Notes under the pieces: model-generated
Seen by the model: the letters and a program-made list of their open reading frames with translations, nothing else
Told to the model about the DNA's origin: nothing
Database searches by the model: none
From: Panopea generosa
Taxonomy: Eukaryota; Mollusca; Bivalvia; Adapedonta; Hiatellidae
NCBI GenBank assembly: GCA_029582155.1
Contig: CM055896.1
Coordinates: 24,519,184 to 24,583,183, forward strand
Length of the DNA stretch: 64,000 nucleotides
Reading direction: 5' to 3'
Position numbers and translations under genes: made by a program
Part shown: positions 1 to 11,900 of the stretch, in pieces
Layout of the letters: every line of letters begins with the position of its first letter
Position numbering within the stretch: position 1 is the first letter of the stretch

Positions 1-74
1 ATATCTGAGTGCATTCAGTGTGTCTGAGTGCACTCAGCATATCTGAGTGCATTCAGTGTGTCTGAGTGCACTCG
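1..74. repeat. 38-bp tandem repeat with palindromic core
   Basis: Two copies of a 38-bp unit built from alternating variants of TCTGAGTGCATTCAG and TCTGAGTGCACTCAG. The core GAGTGCACTC is a perfect 10-bp palindrome. The same word recurs near 48376 and 48450, so this is a dispersed repeat end rather than a unique site. The array is cut by the window edge. Confidence 0.7.
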
Positions 75-304
75 ATCTATTTCATGCGTTCAGGAGTGCA
101 TTTTTTATTCAAAATCTGGCGTTTGCTTACGGTCCAGGTCCGCGGTTTAGGGTCTGTAAATAGTGACCAGATTTCATGCATGATTCCCATTACTTGTGAT
201 GTTGAATACTATAAAATGTTTTATTGAAATCTATAAACATACAATAAAATCGACCTTTTTAACATACAAATGTTCGGACAATTTGATACAAATCATTTCT
301 TGCT

Positions 305-530
305 GGGACCTGTTAGCTCAGTTGGTAGCGCATCTGACTATCAATGCAGGGGTTGTGAGTTTGAATCCCTGACTGGCTACAGTCCCCCAGATGATTGATA
401 AACAACATTGTGTCTCGTCATTCATTTCTCATCGCTGATTCAAGTGAGAAAGTATCAGTTATTTGTGGAAGGTGTGCATGAGTGCTGGTTAACCTTCCAG
501 GATCCCAGGAAAGAGTGGTTAGATAAATTG
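305..530 (+). repeat. tRNA-derived SINE, plus orientation
   Basis: A tRNA-like head at about 309-375 has an A-box (TTAGCTCAGTTGGTAGCGC) and a B-box (GAGTTTGAATCCC). It is followed by a body containing GATTCAAGTGAGAAAGTATC. The reverse complement of that body block is found in the minus-orientation copies at 5056 and 55455, which shows a dispersed SINE family and not a functional tRNA gene. The anticodon arm does not pair cleanly. The pol III promoter is internal, as is usual for this class. Confidence 0.7.
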
Positions 531-2130
531 ATCATCTGTTAGCCTTTCATGGCATAAAAATGATGTTAATTATTCAAACAAACAAGCAAAATAGAATGTT
601 TTAGACATCAGCCTATAAAGTATTAGTTGTTTTCATCTTTTGGTGTAAGATAGTCAGTTGATTATATGCAATTCTTAGTCTACTTTGAGATCTGTTCACC
701 TCAGTTTTTGAAGTTTATCACATGAAGTGTTCATAAATAAGAGGCTCAAAAATGATGTTCTACTGGTTTATGGTGGCCATAGTTCTTTTTTAAATCTCAC
801 AATATTGTAACACTCCAGGTCGTGTTATTAGATAGACAGCGAGCAAAATATGAAAACAACAAGATTGGATGGCATAGCTGATTTATACAATTTGTATAAT
901 GAGTTACCTGATAAAGACAAGACTATATTCTGATTTACAGTCAATAAATAATATACTTTATACATATGAAGGAGAAAAAATACTGGAAGTGGTGAAACTG
1001 GTTTTCTAAATGTCTGGAACTGAAAGTGAGCTGAAACCTAAAGTTTCTAAGCGTTTATATAAGCAAAAAGTCTGGGATTCTGGCACTTCTCAGCCAATCA
1101 AATGCATGCATTTCATATCCACAGGTTTCCAGAATTTGGCTGATCTGGCAAATGTCCGCCATGTTGCCAAATTATGATACACGAAAAGTTCATTTAACAC
1201 AATAAAAACACAATTTCCTTATCATAAGTAAGTGTAAAAAGGATGTCACAATGTCAAGTTAATATTCAAACTTAAAATAAAGTAGAAATGAAGATGCCAG
1301 AATTGAGGTGGACAGATTTTCAAATCTTCCCACTCTGGCAACATTCGAGGAGGGAAATTCAAATATGATTACCTATTTGAGAATATAGAGCATTATTTGA
1401 AGGTAAGACATTAATATAATAATTCTTAGTGAATTTTCAACATCATAAATTGTGTTTATAACTTGGGACAGCATTGCATTAGTCTGAAAACAGAGATCCA
1501 ATAATTCTTAATGACAGCAAAAATCTGGCAGTAGATATTTTGGAAGGCCATTTAAGAATTCTCTCATTTAACATTAGATAATTATAATTAAACTTGTTTA
1601 GACTGATTATACTTAATATAAAAAAAATTTATATTTAAAACACTATTTAACTTAAACATAGTATAAAATTATACAGATATAATAACTGAATAGGTATTTT
1701 TGTTTACCCAAGCCAGTGCCAGATTTCTTGTCAATCAATATTTGGATTTATGTTGATATTTCAATCTACAGGCATAAGGTGAGTTCATTTATACTAAATA
1801 TGGATGATTATATATAAAATCATTGTTGTTCCATGTAGAAATAGTCTTATTAATGGCATGCTTGTTTAATACAATAATTGTTTGCTGGTAAAAACAGATG
1901 TAAGGTGACAGTTTTCACAAGTAAGTCTCATTTAGATAGATTGTTAGCATGGTCAGGATCTCATTCTGTTACAATATTAACCCTTTTTAGGGATTGTCTT
2001 TTCCCCTTATGGATTAATACCCCCACCACACCCTTACTGAACAAAAAAAGTACTTACTATGAAAAGGAAATTACCATACCATTTCTTTGTAGAACAAGAA
2101 ATGTGTCCAATTAGTACATGGATGCCCTAC
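531..2130. other. AT-rich non-coding stretch
   Basis: No exon with splice signals, no RNA gene and no clear repeat structure was recognised here. The longest open stretch (1878-2114, plus) is low-complexity in composition, lacks a recognisable domain and is most likely chance. If nek1 continues to the left, this would be intron. Confidence 0.5.
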
Positions 2131-2620
2131 TGACAAAATGCGCTTGTTCAGGGGATAGTGATAATGTATAGCAAGTTTGATTAGAATCAAATGAAAACTG
2201 TAGGAGAATTGAGGCCACAAGGTACATATGTATATGAAATATTTTTAAGTCAGAAAAAGGGGGCAGTACTCCTTAAAATAATAATCTGGGTGAAAATCCT
2301 GATGATATGCATTTGTTGAAATGATGGTGATGATGTATAGCAAGTTTGATTAGTATCAGATGAAAACTGTAGGAGGAGTTGAGGCCACATGGTACATATG
2401 TATATGAAAATTTTTAAAGTCAGAAAAAGGGGGCATAACTCCTTAAATAATAATCTTGGTGAAAAATCCTGAAAATAATGTGCTTGTAGGAGTTAAGGCC
2501 ACAAGGTACATATGTTTATTCCGGTGAACAGACAAACAAATGGATGGATGGTTGGACAGATGGACAGTTCAAACACTATATTCCCTCAGGGTCTTTGACC
2601 CGTGTGGGCATTAAAAAAAA
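2131..2620. repeat. tandem module with hairpin end
   Basis: Two and a half copies of a ~169-bp unit are seen; the shared block TATAGCAAGTTTGATTAG starts at 2167 and 2336. They are followed by a GGAT/GGAC-rich tract and then a short hairpin GGGTC-TTT-GACCC near 2590, leading into GCATTAAAA. This tandem-core plus terminal-hairpin plan matches the other hairpin-ended elements of the window. Confidence 0.5.
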
Positions 2621-4359
2621 GTCCCTTACAGAACCCCTATACATCCAAGCCCCTTGATTTGTTCAAACTTCAATCTTCCATTCATAGGGAATTTTTTTTG
2701 TACTCATGGACATGAAAATGAAAAAAAATCAGTTTCCTACATGTAAAAGTAAAAGTCACCTTACAGGGTCCCTATACATCCCAGCCCCTTGATTTGCAGA
2801 CTCATCAATCCCTTGCTAATGTAATAATTTATATCATAGATAAACAAGTTTGACAGAATGGTTATCGAAAGGAAGACTTTTGAAATTTCACAACTTCATC
2901 CCTTTTGGAACCCCTTTAGACCCTTTTGAAACTCCATCCTCCTTATTGAACCTATATAATTTGCTGAGACAATGATTCTGATCTCAAACTATCAATTAGT
3001 ATTGAACAAATGGATGAGAAAATGGGATTTTTTTATTTTTCCATAGTCTGTATATAAAACTCAAAAGACTCCTTAAAAAGCCCCTATATACCCTAGCCCA
3101 ATGACTTATAAAAACTTCAAACCCAATTGGCTTCTTTTTTTTTTTTTTAGCTACCGTAAGGTTGCCCGTTTATTACCCCATAATAGGTATGCAGGGGTTG
3201 GGGCCATCCCGCTGCAAACTGCACAATAGTAGCGTGTATACAATTTGAGCAACATTTTGCAAAACATATATTGTCATATAATATTTAAATCACATTTATT
3301 TGTTATTCGTTTTGACTTGCATAGGTGCAAAAAATTAAACATACATATTTCAAAACAGGATAGTTATACGTTAAATATTCACTATATATACTGGAATACT
3401 GACTCAGACAAAACGTACAAGCTGATCCTTGCCAATATCCAAGCATATGTCGAAATTGTTTATTAGAATTATTGTTTTTCTTATTTCATAAAAGTTATGT
3501 AAACTTGAAAAAAAAAACGAAACAAAAGCATTAAAGAATTTATTATTTCGTTCTTTACGATTTTGCATAATTGCAATACGTTAATATTCACTATATATTG
3601 GAATATCTGTTCAGACAAAATGTACAAGCTGATCCTTACCGATATCTCAGCATATAGCGAGAATGTTTAGTTGAACTAATGCTTTTACACATTTCATAAA
3701 TTTATATATAAATTATAGGACAAAGGGGTAATCTTATAATACTTATAAGCAAACAACTGCCGCTCTATATAGATACCGTTTGCACAGACCTCTCGTGTGT
3801 AAAGCAACCTTCACGAAACAAAACAGAAGAGTTAAGCTATATTTCAAGAGATGAGGTTTTTAAGGAATGCAATATTCAACAAATCAAAAATTGTTTGTGT
3901 CAATTCTCAATAAGTAATTTATAGCGGCAATGTTTTTTTTTTTCTTGGTTTTAAATATACAATCTGTTTTTTTATACAACATATTGTATTAAAAAATAAT
4001 GTCTCTGAAACATGTATTTGTTAATCAAATTTACAGCTATTCCTGTACTTCCATATATTCCATTTCAATTCAAATACGATAGTGTTTAATAAATTACATT
4101 TATTTGGAACATTGTAATAACCAAGTATAATGGCTTTAGTCACAGGAATAATTTATATCAATTGAACATAATTGACTGACTGGTTGTTGAGAATTTTTTT
4201 TAAGGAAAATCCCAATTATAACCATATCTAACCTCTTTTTGAACCAAATTTAATTTTCTGTTACTAGACAATGCTTTGGGTCTCAAATTGAAAATCATAT
4301 TTACAGAGTCAATGAAAGAGAAACTGAAAATTTTATGTTTTCCCATATAGGATACTTAT
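2621..4359. repeat. dispersed repeat fragments (AAGTCCCCTTACAGGGCCC family)
   Basis: Several pieces of one interspersed family occur at about 2625, 2750 and 3065. Each runs from a block like AAGTCCCCTTACAGGGCCCC through CCTAGCCCCTTGATTTG. The same blocks recur at 5275, 5490, 19465, 21060, 21365, 31510, 60015, 62800 and 63430. Separately, 3360-3470 and 3578-3690 are a diverged direct duplication (shared block ACAAGCTGATCCTT). No coding potential was recognised. Confidence 0.55.
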
Positions 4360-5053
4360 GTATTTAATATAGAATGGACGTAAAATGACGCAAGAAACTG
4401 TCAGAGTGATGACATCGCACATTGGCACAAGGTCAAAATGAATTGTGGGACAGGCATAGACTTCACTGCATTTTCCATTGGTGGTTAATGGACCTCATTT
4501 GGGAGATATCAGGTTCTGGGATAGACTAGTGGACATTTAATAAGTACGTGAATGTAAAGTGTTTATGTGATGAAATTGACATGACGCGCTTACCGTGTGT
4601 ATTTAATTTCAAAGATTGAGTTTTATGTAACAGATTAACCTGACGTCATACTACAAATCATCACTTATATGGTAGATCATATCTAAAATAGGGTGGCGTA
4701 GTTAGCAGTCTTTCACAAAGATTTTAAGATTTTAATCAATATACTATCATATAAAACCCGGTGATTTTGTTAAATACATTGTTCTTACTATTTATTCTAC
4801 TGCAACCAAATATTTTGTAATGGGTGTTACAATTGGACAACCAGAGATGATGCGATTGGTGAATACATGTCATGTTAACAATAAACGATAAATGGTAAAC
4901 GGTTCAGTATCGTTTTGAACTGATTTTCGCATTTTCTCCAACGTTTATCATTAAAAAATGCTAACCATAAACAAAACTAAAATGCATTTGAAACGTATAA
5001 CAAACACATTTGAAAAGCATTTTTGGTGTATTTGAACGGAATACAGTCTGTAA
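4360..5053 (-). mobile_element. partial TIR transposon, related to 60551-62650
   Basis: The right end reads GGTGTATTTGAACGGAATAC then AGTCTG, whose reverse complement matches the terminal repeat at 60551. The interior is an inverted match to 60551-61620; for example the block around GCAAGAAACTGTCAGAGTGA is present in both. The other end is missing, so this is a truncated copy. No transposase frame is seen, so it is non-autonomous or eroded. The superfamily is not determined. Confidence 0.65.
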
Positions 5054-5055
5054 CC

Positions 5056-5265
5056 GTACTCAAGCACACCCCGTCTCCGCAAGTAACTGATAACTTTCTC
5101 ACTTGAATCAGTGGTGAAACACGAATGGTAATGAGATGCAATGTTGAATACATTTCATCAAGCAGACTGTGGCTGGATGTGGATTTTAACTCATGACCCC
5201 TGGACTGATAGTCAGACGCCTGACCGATTGAGCTTATCAGGCTCGGCTATTAACTATCAAGGTAA
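5056..5265 (-). repeat. tRNA-derived SINE, minus orientation
   Basis: The body block GCAAGTAACTGATAACTTTC is followed toward the right by an inverted tRNA-like head; TTTTAACTCATGACCCC is the inverted B-box region. It is the same family as 305-530 and 55455-55660. It lies directly against the end of the TIR fragment at 5053. Confidence 0.7.
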
Positions 5266-5575
5266 AACTCAAATTCACCTTACATGGCCGCTATATATAA
5301 TCGGCCCCCTGATTTGTATAAATTTGGACTCTTAATCATAGGGATAATTTATACAAAATATGATCAAATTTGAATGACTTGTTGAGAAAAAAAATAGAAA
5401 AAAAAACAGAAAAAAACCCAAGTAGATGCTTCAGATATGGATGAGAAAATGAGAATTTTCCGTTTTTCGCATAACATTTCTATGTAAAACTCAAAGTCCC
5501 CTTACAGGTCCCCTATAAATACCAGCCCCTTGAAGATTTAAACAAGTATCAAATCCCTTCTCATGGGGATAATTT
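5266..5575. repeat. dispersed repeat fragment
   Basis: Two further pieces of the AAGTCCCCTTACAGG family (near 5275 and 5490), with A-rich spacers. They lead directly into the minisatellite. No gene is seen. Confidence 0.5.
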
Positions 5576-7560
5576 ATATATGACATCCAGTTGTATAGAT
5601 GGTGAAAAACCGCAGACCTTATTACAGTTGTATACGACATCCAGTTGTATAGATGGTGAAAAACATCAGAACACATTACAGTTGTATATGACATCCAGTT
5701 GTATAGATGTTGAAAAACCTCAGAACACATTACAGTTGTATATGACATCCAGTTTATTGGTGGTGAAAAACTTCAGAACACATTACAGTTGTATATGACA
5801 TCCAGTTTATTGGTGGTGAAAAACTTCAAAACACATTACAGTTGTATATGACATCCAGTTTATTGGTGGTGAAAAACCTCAGAACACATTACAGTTGTAT
5901 ATGATATCCAGTTTATTAGTGATGAAAAACCTCAGAACACATTACAGTTGTATATGATATCCAGTTTATTGGTGATGAAAAACCTCAGAACACATTACAG
6001 TTGTATACGACATCCAGTTTATTGGTGGTGAAAAACCGCAGACCTCATTACAGTTGTATACGACATCCAGTTGTATAGATGGAAAAAAACATCAGAACAC
6101 ATTACAGTTGTATATGACATCCAGTTGTATAGATGGTGAAAAACCTCAGCAGTTGTATATGACATCCAGTTTATTGGTGGTGAAAAACCTCAGAACACAT
6201 TACAGTTGTATATGACATCCAGTTTATTGGTGGTGAAAACCCTCAGCGGTTGTAAATGACATCCAGTTTATTGGTGATGAAAAACCTCAGAACACATTAC
6301 AGTTGTATATGACATCCAGTTGTATAGATGGTGAAAAACCTCAGCAGTTGTATATAACATCCAGTTTATTGGTGGTGAAAAACCTCAGAACACATTACAG
6401 TTGTATATGACATCCAGTTTATTGGTGGTGAAAACCCTCAGCAATTGTAAATGACATCCAGTTTATTGGTGATGAATAACCTCAGAACACATTACAGTTG
6501 CATATGACATCCAGTTTATTGGTGGTGAAAACCCTCAGCAGTTGTAAATGACATCCAGTTTATTGGTGGTGAAAAACTTCAGAACACATTATAGTTGTAT
6601 ATGACATCCAGTTTATTGGTGGTGAAAAACCTCAGAACATATTACAGTTGTATATGATATCCAGTTTATTAGTGATGAAAAACCTCAGAACACATTACAG
6701 TTGTATATGATATCCAGTTTATTGGTGATGAAAAACCTCAGAGCACATTACAGTTGTATACAGCATCCAGTTTATTGGTGGTGAAAAACCGCAGACCTCA
6801 TTACAGTTGTATACGACATCCAGTTGTATAGATGGAAAAAAACATCAGAACACATTACAGTTGTATATGACATCCAGTTGTATAGATGGTGAAAAACCTC
6901 AGCAGTTGTATATGACATCCAGTTTATTGGTGGTGAAAAACCTCAGAACACATTACAGTTGTATATGACATCCAGTTTATTGGTGGTGAAAACCCTCAGC
7001 AGTTGTAAATGACATCCAGTTTATTGGTGATGAAAAACCTCAGAACACATTACAGTTGTATATGACATCCAGTTTATTGGTGGTGAAAACCCTCAACAGT
7101 TGTATATGACATCCAGTTTATTGGTGATGAAAAACCTCAACAGTTGTATATGACATCCAGTTTATTGGTGGTGAAAACCCTCAACAGTTGTATATGACAT
7201 CCAGTTTATTGGTGATGAAAAACTTCAGCAGTTGTATATGACATCCAGTTTATTGGTGATGAAAAACCTCAGAACACATTACAGTTGTATATGACATCCA
7301 GTTTATTGGTGGTAAAAACCCTCAACAGTTGTATATGACATCCAGTTTATTGGTGATGAAAAACCTCAGAACACATTACAGTTGTATATGACATCCAGTT
7401 GTATAAATGGTGAAAAACCTCAGCAGTTGTATATGACATCCAGTTTATTGGTGATGAAAGACCCCAGAATACTTTACAGTTTGTATATGACACCCAGTTT
7501 ATTGGTGATGAAATGCCTCAGAATACAATGTCATTACAGTTGTACATGACATCATGTTGA
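5576..7560. repeat. 53/54-bp minisatellite array
   Basis: About 40 head-to-tail copies of a 53- or 54-bp monomer starting GACATCCAGTTTATTGGTGG (variant TTGTATAGATGG), with a shorter ~42-bp variant lacking ACACATTAC. Spacings of 54, 54, 54 and 53 bp were read directly at 5581-5796. A 753-bp higher-order repeat is visible: the variant containing ACCGCAGACCTCATTACAG occurs at 6035 and 6788. Short open frames of period 18 residues on both strands are by-products of the 54-bp period and stop when a 53-bp unit occurs. Confidence 0.9.
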
Positions 7561-7695
7561 TTGGGATGACAACACTCAAAATGACTAAGAGTAGAACAGC
7601 ATTCTGCAAGTAGCTGGTAAATTTTGGACTGTGCTAGGCTTGAACTCACAAACTCGGCATTGAGAGTTAAGTGACCATTAGACATGGATGACCCA
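7561..7695 (-). repeat. SINE head relic abutting the minisatellite
   Basis: The block TCTGCAAGTAGCTGGTAAAT and then GCTTGAACTCACAAACTC resemble an inverted SINE body and B-box region. The same arrangement, with one minisatellite-like unit beside it, is found at 22020-22235. This suggests that the array to its left is an expansion of this SINE's distal part. Confidence 0.5.
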
Positions 7696-8159
7696 ATGTT
7701 TAAGTTAACAAAACAAAATGTTGTTTTAAATACTGGAATTTAATTGTATATACCATTGGAGCTAGTGTATTTTCTACCATTTTAAAAAAATGCACAGTGG
7801 TATTAATAGGTGTTTCAAATGGTTTCAGAACTGACTGGTATCATTAATGGCACTAACACAGATTGATTATAAAGGAAGACAATCTTAAATTTAGGGCCCC
7901 ACCAAAAATCTGAAAGGAGCACAACACCCTGCTAGAATAATAATCAAATGCCATGAGAATATATTATGTATGTCCTCTTGATGTTGATGTATGCCAAAGT
8001 TTTAACTGAATTGCATTAAAATTGTGAAAGGATATAATCAAGATGCACAATATTTAGTTATACAGTAAATATTGAAAAAAAGGGCATAAAATAATCAAAT
8101 CACAGAAGGCAGTTGACAATAAAACAAATATTTTAGGAGATCACTTTCTTGAACTTATG
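7696..8159. other. AT-rich non-coding stretch
   Basis: No feature recognised. It is probably intronic or downstream sequence of the nek1 gene. Confidence 0.4.
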
Positions 8160-8780
8160 CCTGTTTCACATTTGCCCCGGGCGCCGTGCGATAAATGGGT
8201 CTACGATTTTCCGTACAATTTTTGAGGTATTGTAGGTAGCTAAGGGCTACAGCGTATATGTTCACATTGTGTACAAACATCATGCGATTTCTCGTACGGG
8301 CCCTCGGGGGCAGGCCGGGGCAAATTCGTACAGAGGCTGCGCTGAGATTGTATGGAAATTGTACAATTTCAGTGCAGCTGCCTTGCAGTCTCCGCAGCCT
8401 CAGCACAGAAATCATACGGAGCCCATGCGATAGCTGTGCGAAGGCCATGCGATTGTCCCAAGAGCTTACAATCTCCGTACAATATTTCCCCCCCCCCCCC
8501 TAATGTCCACCTAAAATCTTGCATTTTCTGCATGATCAGTGCGGGCCTTCGCGCAGTGCTCGTGCGGGGATTGCGCAATGCCACCTACGACATGTCTATG
8601 GGCTTACAATTTTTTCAAATTTGTATAACTTCTCGCTTAACAAAATCGTAGAGGACGCGGTGCCCATGAATCCATACGAAAATCTCACAGCCGCCTCCTG
8701 CCTCCGCATGGAAACCCCACGGAAAAGGGGATACGTGCAGGATACGGGCTCCGTAGACCCATGGCAGGCCAAATGTGAAT
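8160..8780. repeat. CpG-rich block of unknown origin
   Basis: The composition departs sharply from the AT-rich surroundings, with many CG dinucleotides in recurring short words (CGTACAAT, CATGCGAT, TCGTACG and their complements). A 13-base C run occupies 8488-8500. Short overlapping open frames occur on both strands, as expected from few TA-rich stops, but none has a recognisable domain or splice boundaries. It could be an unclassified transposable element that has escaped methylation decay, or a CpG island. It ends about 30 bp from the last visible nek1 exon. Confidence 0.5.
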
Positions 8781-8809
8781 TAAGCATCAATCATAGAGAA
8801 TTTGCAAAC

Positions 8810-8990
8810 CTCTTCAATGACAGTCGAAATATCGTCCAAGCTTCTAACTTTGATATTAGATGTGCCAGCATCCATTGTCTTGGTCATTTTGGTGAGGTCA
8901 GGTTCTGAACATGTCCTAAGTAACTCACTGAATGCTATGTCAAAACTTCCCATGGTGATGCCAAGAACTAAACCTGTCTTGTGCTTCTCT
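8810..8990 (-). CDS. nek1: nek1-like exon 9 of window (TCSEPDL motif)
   Basis: Acceptor GTTTTCACAG lies at 8991-9000. The single leading A completes the GG left by the previous exon to give Gly. It encodes 60 codons beginning EKHKTGLVLG and containing FSELLRTCSEPDLTK, which resembles the LLIGLSTG...MLRTCSLPDLSK region of vertebrate NEK1. The proposed donor is GAG|GTTTGC, which is weak. A better-scoring GTTAGA lies 33 bases earlier in the exon (8837-8842), so the 3' end is uncertain. If GTTTGC is not used, the frame runs on to a stop eleven codons later, which would make this a terminal exon; the family's longer C terminus argues against that. Confidence 0.75.
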
Positions 8991-11900
8991 CTGTGAAAAC
9001 AAAACAACTAACCTCACACAATGTACATCAAATACATGAACCAATTTGCATAAATTGTTGATGTTATTTTCAATAGTAATAATCCACAGAATTTTGTACA
9101 GTACTGTTGTTAAACTGACATAGAATGCAGCACTGCATGTATTAAAAATGTTGTAGAAAATCTATGCCGTCCCCTAACATGAAATCCTGAATCAGTTGCA
9201 TACTTCACGTTGTATATTGTCCGGTATAAAACACTGGTTTAGTCTACCGCTTCATGTGCATGTTTGACCAAAACAATGTTTACCATTAAATCAAAAGAAC
9301 TTTCATATATTATTTATTCAGATAGTCTTCTATACTTTTCATATCCATTTATAAAGGAACAAAACTTACCTGTACCATGTGTACAGTACATGTAGGGGTT
9401 TGGTAAACTGTGTTTGTTGCATGTGAGTTCGTGTTCCCAAGATAATAACTTACCTGTACCATGTGTACATGTAAGGGTTTACTAAAACTGTGCATGTTGC
9501 ATGTGAGTTCATGATGTTCGCAAGATAATAACTCATCTGTACCATTGTGTACATGTAAGGGCTTTATTCAAACTGTGCTTGTTGCATGTGAGTTCATGTT
9601 CCCAAGATAATAACTTACCTGTACCATGAATACAGTACATGTAGGGGTTTGCTAAAATGTGCTTTTTGCATGTGCATTCATGTTCCCAAGGTAATAACTT
9701 ACCTGTACCATGTGTCCAGCACATGTAGTGGTTTGTTAAAACTATGTTTGATGCATGTTCATGTTCCAAAGATAATAACTAACTTGTACCATGTGTACCT
9801 GTAAAAGTTTGCTTTAACTGTGCTTGTTGTATATGAGTTCATGTTCCAAAGATAATAAATTACCTGTACCATGTGTACATGTAGGGGTTTGCTAAACTGT
9901 GCTTGTTGTATATGAGTTCATGTTCCCAAGATAATAACTTACCTGTACCATGTGTACATGTAGGGGTTTGCTAAAACTGTGTCTGTTACATGTCAGTTCA
10001 TGTTCCCTGGATAACAACTTACCTGTACCATGTGTACATGTAGGGGTTTGCTTAACTGTGCTTGTTGCATGTGAGTTCATGTTCTAAAAATAATAACTAA
10101 CCTGCACCATGTGTACATGTAGGGGTTTACTAAAACTGTGTCTGTTGCATGTCAGTTCATGTTCCCTGGATAACAACTTACCTGTATCATGTGTACATGT
10201 AGGGGTTTGCTAAACTGTGCTTGTTGCATGTTAGTTCATGTTCTAAAGATAATAACTTACCTGTACCATGTGTACATGTAGGGGTTTGCTAAACTGTGCT
10301 TGTTGCATGTGAGTTCATGTTCTAAAGATAACAATTTAACTGTACCATGTGTACATGTAGGGGTTTGCTAAACTGTGCTTGTTGCATGTGAGTTCATGTT
10401 CTAAAGATAATAACTTACCTGTACCATGTGTACATGTAGGGGTTTGCTAAACTGTGCTTGTTGCATGTGAGTTCATGTTCTAAAGATAATAACTTACCTG
10501 TACCATGTGTACATGTAGGGGTTTACTGAAACTATGCTTGTTGCAGGTGAGTTCATTTTCCAAGGATAATGACTTACCTGTTCCATGTGTACATGTAGCG
10601 GTTTACTAAGACTGTATTTCTGGCATATGACTTCATGTTCCCAAGATAATAACTTACCTGTACCATGTGTACAGTACATGTAAGGGTTTGCTAAAATTGT
10701 GCTTGTTTTATGCGAGTTCATGTTCCCTAGATAATAACTTACTTGTACCATGTGTACATGTAGGGGTTTGCTAAAACTGTGCTTGCTGCATGTGAGTTCA
10801 TGTTCTCACAATAATAACTTACCTGTATCATGTGTACATGTAGGGGTTTATTAAAACTGTGCCTGTTGCATGTCAATTCATGTTACCAGGGTAACAACTA
10901 ACCTGTACCATGTGTACATGTAAGGGTTTGCTAAAACTGTGCTTGTTGCATGTCAGTTCATGTTCTCAAGATAATAACTTACCTGTATCATGTGTACATG
11001 TAGGGGTTTATTAAAACTGTGTCTGTTGCATGTCAGTTCATGTTCCCAGGATAACAACTAACCTGTACCATGTGTACATGTAAGGGTTTGCTAAAACTGT
11101 GCTTGTTGCATGTCAGTTCATGTTCTCAAGATAATAACTACCTGTATCATGTGTACATGTAGGGGTTTATTAAAACTGTGCCTGTTGCATGTCAGTTCAT
11201 GTTCCCAGGATAACAACTAACCTGTACCATGTGTACATGTAAGGGTTTGCTAAAACTGTGCTTGTTGCATGTCAGTTCATGTTCTCAATATAATAACTTA
11301 CCTGTATCATGTGTACATGTAGGGGTTTATTAAAACTGTGTCTGTTGCATGTCAGTTCATGTTCCCAGGATAACAACTAACCTGTACCATGTGTACATGT
11401 AGGGGTTTGCTAAAACTGTGCTTGTTGCATGTCAGTTCATGTTCCCAGGATAACAACTTACCTGTACCATGTGTACATGTAGGGGTTTGCTAAAACTGTG
11501 CTTGTTGCATGTCAGTTCATGTTCCCAGGATAACAACTTACCTGTACCATGTGTACATGTAGGGGTTTACTGAAACTGTGCTTGTTGCAGGAGAGTTCAT
11601 GTTCCCATGATAACAACTTACCTGTACCATGTGTACATGTAGGGGTTTACTGAAACTGTGCTTGTTGCATGTCAGTTCATGTTCCCAGGATAACAACTTA
11701 CCTGTACCATGTGTACATGTAGGGGTTTACTGAAACTGTGCTTGTTGCATGTCAGTTCGTGTTACAAGGATAATAACTAACCTGTACCATGTGTAAAGTA
11801 CATGGAGGGGTTTGCTAAACTGTGCTTGTTGCATGTGAGTTCATGTTCCAAAGATAATTACTCACCTGTACCATGTGTACATGAAGGGGTTTACTAAAAC

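Noticed and set aside
309-380. Possible functional tRNA gene
   Set aside because: The acceptor and anticodon arms do not pair well and the sequence continues into a SINE body found in other copies.
5491-5798. Overlapping periodic frames on both strands
   Set aside because: Artefact of the 54-bp monomer; frames stop when 53-bp monomers begin.
8155-8908. Several overlapping frames of 65-129 codons in the CpG-rich block
   Set aside because: Low stop-codon density from base composition; frames on both strands overlap, with no domain, consistent start or splice boundaries.
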